From positions 47,591,844-47,655,843 of the forward strand of contig JANCRA010000003.1 of assembly GCA_024362935.1 (NCBI GenBank): a DNA stretch of 64,000 bases, in the 5' to 3' direction. Below the pieces are notes generated by a model, which was not told where the DNA came from, made no database searches, and saw only the letters and a list, made by a program, of their open reading frames with translations. Origin of the DNA: Setophaga petechia. Taxonomy: Eukaryota > Chordata > Aves > Passeriformes > Parulidae. This document shows positions 12,419-23,346 of the stretch, one piece after another (the stretch's first letter is position 1; each line of letters starts with the position of its first letter). Position numbers and translations under genes: made by a program.

Positions 12419-13600
12419 TCAGCGCGACATCATCCGCACAAACTCTGCCGTGGGGGGGAAACACACCTGGAACATCCCAGCTGTCCCTGGGAGCGCTCCT
12501 GGCCCCTTCCCTGCTCCTACCTTCGAAGTCCACCAGGCCATCACCATTGAGATCCACATCCTTGAGGATCTCATCCACCTCCCGATAGTTGAGCTGCTGC
12601 CCCAGGAGCTTGCGCATGGCCTCCCGCAGCTCCGCCATGCTGATCTGTCCGTCCCCATTGGTGTCAAACTACAGACAAGGTCCTGTTGCCACCGGCCACC
12701 CTGGCACGCTGACAGCCTACCTGTCTGTCCCCACAGCCCCCATACCTCACGGAAGGCATCACGCAGCTCCTTGATCCCAATCATATCCGCTGTCTCCGCC
12801 AGCATCTTGGGGCCCATCAGCTCCACGAAATCATCAAAATCCACCTTGCCCCCGGCTGTGGCAGGAGAGAGGTGTCAGGGGGGGGCAGGGGCAGGGAATG
12901 ATGGGCACCTGCTGCCACACCACGTACTGATCTGCTGGGACAGCTCGATGAGCTCCATCTCCGTGGGCATGTAGCCCATGGTCCGCATGCACTCGCCCAG
13001 GTCCTTGTAGCTGATGTAGCCATCGTGGTCCTTGTCGAACTCCCGGAATGCCTGCTTCAGCTCTGGGGACACCACAGTGTCACCACCAGCACCGCCACCC
13101 ACCCGAGCGGGACCCCCTCCCAAGCAGCTCACCTTCGATCTCCTCGGGCCGCAGCTCCCGGTCCTGGGGAAGAGAGAACGGGAAGAGACGAAGGGGGGGT
13201 CCTGCTCCCGGGGATCCCACAGGGATTCTGCCCTGAGCCTCCCGGGAGCACACGGGGAGGGGAGGGGATGGTGGCGTACCCGTTGGGTGATGGCGATGCT
13301 CTGCCGCAGGAAGATGCAGGCCGGCCCTACCAGTCCCTGGAGCACCGAGTATCCCTGCATCGGGGGAGTCTGCGCCGCGTCCAGCACGTCCTCAGGGTCC
13401 CCTGCGCCGGAGCCTGGAGCGCCCGAGTGTGGCTTCCCATCCTGCGGGTGGAGCAGGCGTCAGCGGCGGGGCGGGGGGGGGGGGGGGGGGGGGGGGGGGC
13501 GAGCAGGGACCCCCGTTCCTCCTCCTCCTGCCCCGCGGGTGTCGCAGCCCTGCCGTGCCTTGGGGAGCCTCCGCTCAGGGGTCTTGGTGCAGTTGCCCAT
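12419..13600 (-). CDS. CABP2: CABP2, neuronal calcium-binding EF-hand protein 2
   Basis: Calmodulin-like regulator of voltage-gated calcium channels in retina and inner ear. Exons: 13559-13600, 13280-13441, 13133-13163, 12928-13062, 12746-12855, 12521-12668, 12419-12444. They sum to 654 nt and encode 217 residues. The start MGNC is an N-myristoylation signal. [14 protein letters not shown], the CaBP targeting segment, precedes four EF hands. EF1 ([12 protein letters not shown]), EF3 ([12 protein letters not shown]) and EF4 ([12 protein letters not shown]) have full calcium loops. EF2 is degenerate, as in the family. The C-terminus is FVRMMSR. I prefer CABP2 to CABP1 or CABP4 because of [22 protein letters not shown], and its position beside CDK2AP2 as in human. 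Exon 1 must use a GC donor (AAG|GCACGG) to keep frame. Confidence 0.93.
13473..13499 (+). repeat. 27-base G homopolymer in CABP2 intron 1
   Basis: An unbroken run of G occupies positions 13473-13499, within the intron between CABP2 exons 1 and 2. It should form G-quadruplexes and is a likely site of sequencing or assembly length error. It is on the non-template side for CABP2, so its transcript would carry poly(C). Confidence 0.9.
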
Positions 13601-14000
13601 GGCTGGGGGCTGCCCCCGCGCCGCAGGACATGCCTGGCCCCGGGTGGGCCGGCTGGCGCAGACCGCGGGGCTGCCACCGGGGATTTGAGGTTTTTATGGA
13701 ATATCTGGGGATATGCAGGGCAGGCGCGGGGGGGTGGGTGCCGCGCCCGCGTGCATAATCCTTCGGATTATTCCCCGCTCGGCCGCCCTGCTCCAGATGT
13801 GGGCAGCCGCCCAGCTGTTCCCCAGTCCCGCAGCCTCCCTGCGAAGGCACGCAGGATCCCCGGCACCCACCGTGCCCTGGGCCCGTCCCCGCCGCCGGTT
13901 ACCTGCCCAAAAGCGAGGGGCGGCCGGGGCCACGGCTCCTCGGCAGCCCGCTGAAGCTCCACGGGGGACGCACCACTACGGCTTAATCTGCCCTGGCTCC
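13601..14000 (-). promoter_or_regulatory. CABP2 upstream region with OTX/CRX-type palindrome
   Basis: Upstream of the CABP2 start codon, TAATCC (13756-13761) and GGATTA (13765-13770) form an inverted pair with a 3-base spacer. This is the core of photoreceptor OTX2/CRX sites. CABP2 is a retina and cochlea gene, so the match is apt. The effect is inferred. Confidence 0.5.
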
Positions 14001-14539
14001 CCGCAGTGCCGACGGTGGCGGGACCCCTGAGCCGAGGGGCCGGGCGGGAGCTGCGGGTCCCCCTCCGGCCGAGACCGTGGCGCCGGGGGGTGCCCCGGCA
14101 GGCTGGGGGCGCGGGGCTGCTAGTACCGCGCCGCTGCGGCCCGCGGAAGAGGAAGAACATCCCGCCCGCTCCTGCTCCTTCTCCTTCTCCCCACGACCGG
14201 GACCGAGCAGGAGGAAACCAGATCGCCCCGGACCTGCGCCCGTCCCTCGCAGGGACGAGGCCACCGCCGTCCCCGGGACCCGCCGCGGAGCGCAGGAGAT
14301 CGGGTGGAGCGCAGCGACCCCCCGGGGCGCTGGGGGGGGAGCGGGGCGCCCCGGGGGGCTCCGGGGGGGGCTGACAGGGGGCTCCGGTTTCAGCACCGAA
14401 ACCCGACCCGGGCCGGGCGCGGGGCACGTGCCGGCCCGCCAACAGCCAGGCCACGCCCCCTCGGCGCCCCGAGCCCGCCTTGTGACCGCGCCCCCCGCTC
14501 CGCCCCCGCCCCCTCGGCGCGGCCCCGCCCCAAACCTAC

Positions 14540-14653
14540 CCTGGTCCGGCCTCTCTCGTGACGTCACTGCCGCGCCGCCGGCGCTTCCCCCTGACGTCAC
14601 CGGGGGGCGGCTGAAGGTGACGGTGGTGGGTCCCGGTGCCGGTGCCCCTCGCC
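14540..14653 (+). promoter_or_regulatory. NDUFV1 core promoter with two full CREs
   Basis: Two perfect TGACGTCA palindromes lie at 14559-14566 and 14592-14599. Their starts are 33 bases apart, about three helical turns, and the nearer one ends 54 bases before the NDUFV1 start codon. The flanks are CpG dense (14000-14700), without a TATA box. CREB/ATF control of nuclear respiratory genes is established; binding here is inferred. Confidence 0.65.
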
Positions 14654-16980
<2,327 letters not shown>

Positions 16981-17507
16981 GGATCCACCACCACACATCC
17001 CTCGTCCTGCTTGGAAGGGGTTTCTGGGGTGCTGGCAGCACTCAGAGGCTTTCTCAATAAATGCTGCTGTGCTCCCAGGCTCTGCTGTGGACATTAAATG
17101 GTAGGAAGGGACTGACAGGGCAGAGGGCCTCAAGGTCCTGCTGCCCCTGGAACATGAGATCACCAGGGATCATGGGGTCACACAGATGGAGCCTGAGGGG
17201 AGATCCTGGATTTCCATGAGGCTATGGGTGGGGCAGAGGCAATGGCTGTGGAGTACTAACAGACACAGTCCCCTCCTTGGGGACCCCACACTCCCTGTCC
17301 CCACCACAGTGGCACCAGGACTCCTCCTCCTGTGCCCGTGCCAAGGGACAGCTGTCCTGGCCACAGTCCACAACTCGGAGCCCAGGGCAGTTCCAAACAT
17401 GGCTTTACTGAATCACAGTGTGCGACATCCCTGCTGGGCTCGGAGCCATTTTCCCCATGCATGGTGGAGAACCGAGGCACAGGGACCCTGCAGCCGCCCC
17501 TGCCCAC
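16981..17507. other. Convergent 3' UTRs of NDUFV1 and NUDT8
   Basis: NDUFV1 ends with AATAAA at 17056-17061. The remaining roughly 430 bases before the NUDT8 stop contain no gene, repeat or clear poly(A) hexamer for NUDT8 that I can see. Confidence 0.55.
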
Positions 17508-19007
17508 TCAGGCCGGGCCTTTCCGGGGGGGCACGTGGGTCTTCCTGCGGTAGCGGCCGGGCAGCAGCAGCTCCAGGGTCAGCTCAGTGATGATGGCCGT
17601 GAGCCCCCAGACCTTGTGGGGGCCGTTGAGGAACACGGGCAGGGTGTATCCGTAGCCGCTGGCCGTGCGGAAGTGGGTGTAGCCCTGGTTCTCCTCGCGG
17701 AGCAGGTGAGCCAGGGGCAGGGTGAACACCTCCTCCACCTGTCAGCACAGACCGCAGTGACCGGAGCAGCTGCCACGGGAAGGGGAGCAGCCCTGGGGAG
17801 GAGCCACTCACCTCATCAGGGTTGGGGTTCAGTCTCAAGGCCTCCAGCGGCCCCAGGTTGGCCACGACGGGTGCCACGGTCATTCCATGCTGGAAGGTGT
17901 GTCAGCGAGGGACAGGGTGACACCCCCTCCCCAAAGTGCCCATGCCTTGACCCGCTGCACCCAATACAGGCACCCACCCTGTGTGTCACCCCCTCACCAG
18001 TGCTACTGCCTTGTGTCCCATCACCTTGAATCCCCAGAATTCTTGTCACCCGTATCCCTGCTGATCTGTCCCTGTCACCCGTGTCCCTGTCCCCCTGAAT
18101 CTGCCACACATGACCCTCTTGCTTTGTCCCTGTCACCCATGACCCTGCTGCCTTTTCCCTGTCATTCCAATCCGCTGCTGCCTGCAATCCCCCCTCACCT
18201 GTGTTCCTATCCCCCTGCACCCCAGTCACCTGCACCCTGTCACCCATCTCCTTGCCTTGTCCCTGTCACCCAGAACCCTTGCTCTGTCCCGTGTCCCTCC
18301 TGCTTTATCTCTGTCAACTGAACCCCTTCCTTCTCTGTGTCCCTGTGGCCTTATTCCTGTCACATCTTGTTCCTGTCACCAAAACCCCTGTCACCTGTGC
18401 TCCTGTCACCCCAAAGCCATCACGCCAGAACCTTTGTCCCCGTCACCTCGAACCCGTCACCCGTGACTCTGCTGCCTTACCCCTGTCACCCGTGACCCTG
18501 CCGCCTTCCCTGTCACCTTGAACCCATCCCCGTGTCCCCGCACGCCCTTGTCCCCGCGCCTCCAAGCCCCGCAGATCCCCGGTACCCGGTCGGGCAGCGT
18601 CCGAAGCTGTCCCCAGACGCTGGTGGCTGCCACCGCCACCCCCAGCTCCTCCCGCGTCTCCCGCAGAGCCGTGGCCACCGCGTCCCCGTCCGCCGGGTCC
18701 CGCCGCCCACCGGGGAAGCTGCGGGAGGGATCGGGGGCTGGGGTCAGGGCCGGCCCGGCCCCGGTGCCCGCTCCCCCCGCCGGTACCTGACGTCGCCGCT
18801 GTGGGGGCCGGCGAGGCGGCGGGAGCGGAGCGTGAAGAGCAGCGCGGGGCGGCCGCGCACCGAGCACAGCGGCACCAGCACCGCGGCCGCCGCCGCCGCG
18901 CCCCCCGCGGTCGCCGCCGCCAGCCGCTCCCGGCACCGCCGCTCGCTGCCGCCGCTCAGCACATCCCCGGCGTCCCCGGCACCGTCGGCACCAACCGGGC
19001 CCGCCAT
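17508..19007 (-). CDS. NUDT8: NUDT8, mitochondrial nudix hydrolase
   Basis: Nudix family diphosphatase of the NUDT7/NUDT8 (coenzyme A hydrolase-like) group. Four exons: 18787-19007, 18586-18718, 17812-17889, 17508-17738. They total 663 nt and encode 220 residues. The first exon encodes an alanine/arginine-rich N-terminus and AAVLVPLCSVRGRPALLFTL. The second carries the Nudix box core RETREELGV after SFPGGRRDPADGD. The last gives EEVFTLPLAHLL, then GYTLPVFLNGPHKVWGLTA. The C-terminus is shorter than in human. Exon 1 is over 75 percent GC with alanine repeats, so its exact start (MAGPVGADGAGD) is less certain than the rest. Intron 2 carries a minisatellite. Confidence 0.92.
17985..18535. repeat. 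Degenerate minisatellite in NUDT8 intron
   Basis: About 15-20 diverged copies of a unit near 30 bp, typified by 'ccctgtcacccgtgaccctg' with 'ctgcctt'. It fills most of the intron between the exons 17812-17889 and 18586-18718. Copy number is estimated by eye. Confidence 0.7.
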
Positions 19008-19985
19008 GGCGCCGGCACAGGGCGGGGAGGAGCGGCGAGGGAGGAGGGACCGGCACCGCCCGCCGCACCGAGCCCGCCCCCGCCGCGGCCCGTCCGTGCC
19101 GAGGGTGGGGCAGCCCTGCCCGGGGTGCGAAAGCCTCCTCCGGTGCGGAACGGCCCCGGCCGAGTATGAAACCATTGCCAGCTTGGCTATGCCCCGCCTG
19201 GTGCGCGACAGCCGCCCCCAGGTGTGTGACCCACGTCCCCCCCTTCGCGGTGTCCTTGCCAGGTGTACGAGTCTTGCTCTAGCCCCCACTGGGTAAGCAA
19301 CAACTCCTGCCAGGTGTGCCAACTACCCTCCAGCTTTGCAACAACCTTCCAGCTCTGCTGGCTGTGCAAGGCCTGCTCCAGCCATGCTATATCCCTCATC
19401 ACGGGCGCAGCAGCCCCTGGCAGATGTGCAATGCCGCCCTGCTCCCCCCCCGAGTGTCCCTCTTGCTGGTGTGTGACAGCCCCTGCCAGCTGTGTGACCC
19501 CAACTCCCCAGCCCCACACACCCCCTGGGTGTGCAAACCTCTGGCCTAGTGTGTAACGCTCACCTCTGCCCCACACGGGCCTTGCAAGGGGTGTTCTAGG
19601 GGTCCAACAACCCCTTACAGGCATCCAACTGCCCCTTCCAGGCATTCAGCAACCCCTTCCGAGCCCCCACTTCTGACAGCCCCCATGTGCCACTGGCCCT
19701 CTGTGCCAGCAAGTGCCTGGGCTTGTCAGGGAATTTCTGCTGTGGAAACAGCCTCAATGGTGTTTGAAGTTGAGAAAAGGCTCCTGGTTAAACCAGGGAA
19801 CCAACGATGGTGACCGACCAGCCCCTCTTCCCAGGAAACCCCCATGGACAGAGACTCTCACACCTGCTTCTTCAGCTCTCAGCAGGAAATGATTTTTAAA
19901 AAACTGTATAGAAATCATCACTCTCCATGATTCTTTGCCTTCAGAGCTCGCCATGGGCTCCACAATCACACTCCCGTCTCCAGAA
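19008..19985. other. NUDT8 promoter, degenerate repeat and MTCH2 3' flank
   Basis: 19008-19170 is the CpG-rich NUDT8 upstream region. From about 19190 to 19640 a diverged repeat of about 35-40 bp recurs, with 'cccctgccag' and 'gtgtgcaa' or 'gtgtgtgac' motifs. 19640-19985 is presumably MTCH2 3' UTR. No gene is recognised in this stretch. Confidence 0.5.
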
Positions 19986-22820
19986 TCAGCGGAACCTCTG
20001 CTCCTCCCACACATATCGCTTCCCTGCTGGAACCTTGCGCAAGAACAGGCTGTTCCCTCGGCTCATGTTGCCCTGGAAAGGGAAAACGACCATGGAGGGG
20101 CCACAAAAGGTCCAGGGTGGCCTCTCCAAACCCCATGGGGCTCCCACCTGGCTCTTCTCCGTGTCCTAGTGTATGCCAGTGCATTCCAGCTCCAGCACTT
20201 ACCTCCCTCTGCAGCTGGCTCCAGCAATCCAGCCAAGAGGAGTAGACGGGTGCATAGGGAAGGAGACCCCCAGCCAACCTGGGGAAGGGAGGAAAGACCC
20301 ACCAGGAATTATTCCCACCCAGGAATGACCCATTCCCTCTGTAGCTCCACACTGGGTTGAGCCCTAAAACGACCCTCTCCTACTTTAAGCACGGAGGGAT
20401 CAACACTGTGAAGCGCTGGAAGCACCTTTCCACCTGGGAATTTCGGTACAGTGGTCCCAGGAGCTGATCCGGGCCAGAGGGACGCAGAGGTCAGTGGGAG
20501 CAGGGACTCACCCGCAGTTGTTCACGGCCATCAGGTTGGAGACCAGGACGAAGGGGTAAGTCAGCATGCTGGCAAAGAACTGCAGGAAAAACAGGAAGCA
20601 GTGGGATACTCCCTCTTCCCCCCACATTGGGAGAACCCCTCAGAGTTTCACCCCAGGGAGGGGAGCCCACTCCTGCCACCTCCACAGGGTCACATGTGGC
20701 CTCCAGGGACATCCCTTGGCCTGTGGGCTAATCCAGCTGATCCCAGCTTGGTAGCCGCAGGATTCCAGGAACACACCCCTCCCTAGGGAAAGGATCCACT
20801 CCCTGCCCGTGGCTGCACTCACCCCAGTGACTGCCTGGGAGTAGCTCTTCATCTCAGTCATGGTGGAGACCTGAGGAGGAGCAACAGCACCTGAGTCCCC
20901 CCAGAACGGGGTGGTGGCTCCCAGAACATCCCTGGAGCTGCCCCTCACCAGCTCCGGGCACTTGGGATGCCGGAGCAGAGCCTACCCCATTGTCCAGCGC
21001 GTACGTGTTGATGAGGTAGGCCAGCATGTTGCACAGCCACAGGGAGAGGATGTCCCCGAGGAGCCGCGGGATGAGGCCGCTGCAAGGGAACAAACAGTGG
21101 GAATGTGGGCCCAGGGTTGGGATCTGATTGTGCAGAGAGCTGGGAACAGCGGCTTTGGGACAGGGTGAGGAGGAAACAGCCATCCCTGGGGACGATCGGG
21201 TGAGTGATCCAGAGCTGCTGGAGGGATTCAAGATACTCCCAGGAAGGCTTCGGGACCTTCCCACCGCTGCCACCCCCGCCATGCCCCTCCCTGCCTTCCT
21301 GGCACTCACGCGAAGAATCCCAGGATTCCCTCTTCCCGGTAGATTGTGGCGAAGGCGCTTAGTGTCCCACTGGGATAGGGAGGAAGAGGAGGGATAAGGT
21401 CAGGGGGGTGGATCCCAGGATTCCAGGCCCCCCAAAGCACCCAGAGCCCCCGGGCCATACCTGTACTTGGTCTCGCGGCCGATGAACTGCACCATGCAGC
21501 GCAGGGTGATCACTGTGGGGACACGGGGGGACATGGAGGGACACAGGGGTAACAGGAGGCACCTGGCACTGCTACCCCAGGCCCCTAGGGTGGGGGGACA
21601 CCTACCGTGGAAGGGGTGGGTGATGAGGGTGGCGGCAGAGCGGGCGACCATCTCCTGGGAGGTCTGGGAACAAAGGGTGCCTCAGCAGGAGGCGACAGGG
21701 ATGTGACATCCCACTGCCTTCCTCCTGCTGCTCCTCACCTCCTTGAGCACCTGCTCCAGCGAGGAGTCCTTCCTCTTGGCTCCAGGCTGGAGGGAGAAGG
21801 AACAGTCAGGGGGGAACAGCTGTCCAGAGACGGGAGGCTGTCCCCAGGGTGGGGGTGGAAGCTCTGGATGCAGGGCTGGAGCTGCCCAAATCCGGGGGCC
21901 GTGGGGAGGAGGGAGAGAGGGAAGGAGGAGGAGAGAACAGAGGGAAACAAAGGGAAAAAGAAGGAGGGAAAGCATGGAGAAGGGAAAAAGGACAGAAGAA
22001 CAGAATGAAGGAAAGAGGAAAGGAGAGAGAGAAGAGGAAAAAGGAAAGAAAAAGAGAGGGAGAAAAAGGAGAGAGGAATGAGGGAAAGAAGAAAAGAAAG
22101 AAGACTAGAAGAACAGATAAATAAAGGGAGAAAGGAGGAGACAGAAGGAAAAGAAAGGGAAAGGAAAGATGCATTCCCTGTGGGAAGCACCTCTGCACCC
22201 ACCTCAGCCTGCTCGGCCTCCTGGTACCGCTGTGGAGCAAAGAGCAGGGTCAGCGCAGAGTCAACAGCGTGCGGGGAGCCAGGGGGCCCCGGTGTCCCCC
22301 CGTCCCGGCGGCAGAACCCCCGGTTCCCGCAGCGCCCCGGGCCCGGCGCCCCACCCGTGCCGGTACCTGCAGCACTTTGCTGTGCACCACGGTGCCGATG
22401 GCGCTGGAGCAGAGGCGGGGGGCGAGGCCTTTAAAGAGTCCTGCTCTCCCGTCCACCTTTACGATGTGCTTGGCTGGGGACAGCGGGGACCGTCAGCCCC
22501 GGGGGGACCCCACGGCGGCACCGGGACGGCGCCGGGGCGGCCCCACCAAGGCGGACTCACCGTAAGAGAAGAGGCCGGGCAGCTGATACACCTGGCGGCC
22601 GAAGATGTTCCTCCCCAGGGTGGGCGGCAGCGGCTCGTAGCCCACCTGCAGCGGGAACGGGCAGGCTGTATCCCCCGCGCGGCCGATACCGGGCCCGGTA
22701 CCCCCTTCTCAACCCCGCCATTCCCGCCCTTACCTGCACCAGCACCTTCACGTACATGAGCGGCTGCGAGAGCACGGTGAGCCCCGAGCCCAGCAACACC
22801 TGCGAAGAGGCGTCCGCCAT
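19986..22820 (-). CDS. MTCH2: MTCH2, mitochondrial carrier homolog 2
   Basis: Outer mitochondrial membrane protein of the SLC25 fold that acts as an insertase for tail-anchored proteins and as a tBID receptor. Thirteen exons: 22734-22820, 22561-22645, 22367-22473, 22203-22229, 21739-21786, 21606-21663, 21461-21512, 21310-21369, 20986-21079, 20823-20870, 20512-20579, 20203-20278, 19986-20072. They total 897 nt and encode 298 residues (human 303). The start [13 protein letters not shown] is canonical. Carrier-type segments include [39 protein letters not shown] and [19 protein letters not shown]. The fourth exon is only 27 bp. The C-terminus, [10 protein letters not shown], differs from the mammalian tail. 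The gene lies head-to-tail with AGBL2, as in human 11p11.2. Confidence 0.97.
21890..22165 (+). repeat. Homopurine tract in MTCH2 intron 4
   Basis: About 270 bases that are almost only A and G on the plus strand (GGA, GAAA and AAAGG units with very few pyrimidines). Tracts of this kind can form triplex DNA. The MTCH2 transcript carries the pyrimidine strand. No coding potential. Confidence 0.8.
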
Positions 22821-23346
22821 GGTGCCGCCCCGGCGTCACGGCACAGAAGGACACGGCCACGGCTGCCGCCGCTTCCGCTTCCGCCTCCCCGGTAGTTCCG
22901 GCGCCGCCGTGACGCGCTTCCGACCGCTGGGGGGCGCCCTGGGAGCGCAGCGGCTGCCATGGAAACGGCCGGAGGGGCCGCGGGGCTGTTGCCATGGCAA
23001 CGGGGCCTGCGGGGACACCGGGGTACAGGGGGGACAGCGGGGTCACAGGGCTGAGGAGTCACCCAGGTGGCAGAGCTACCGCCACAAAATCCCTAGAGCC
23101 CAAGATGCTCACCTGGTGTCACCTCATGCCACCATGGTGGCAGGGCTGAGGTGACACCAGGCAATGGAGGTGACACGCTGGTGGCAGGGCCCAAGGTAAC
23201 ACCACAGGCATAGCTGACACCATGGTGGTGTCATGGGGTTGGGTGCCGGCAAGACTCTGGCCGAGCTTGGGGACAAGGGGACTCCTGAGGGGACATCAAA
23301 ATGAAAACAGGCAGCACCAGGCACAGACATGGAGGGGGCAGCACCT
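22821..23346. promoter_or_regulatory. MTCH2 promoter, hairpin-forming sequence and AGBL2 3' flank
   Basis: 22821-23010 is CpG rich and holds an X-box palindrome at 22988-23001. The start codon of MTCH2 is at 22820. From about 23100 to 23240 the sequence is full of inverted repeats around 'ccaccatggtgg' (see findings). 23241-23346 precedes the AGBL2 stop with no clear AATAAA. Confidence 0.5.

Noticed and set aside
12419..13600. CABP1 or CABP4 instead of CABP2
   Set aside because: The EF-hand core is shared, but [22 protein letters not shown] and the position beside CDK2AP2 favour CABP2.
13601..14653. GSTP1, expected between CABP2 and NDUFV1 in human
   Set aside because: No glutathione transferase reading is present; the 1-kb interval is promoter and CpG island only.
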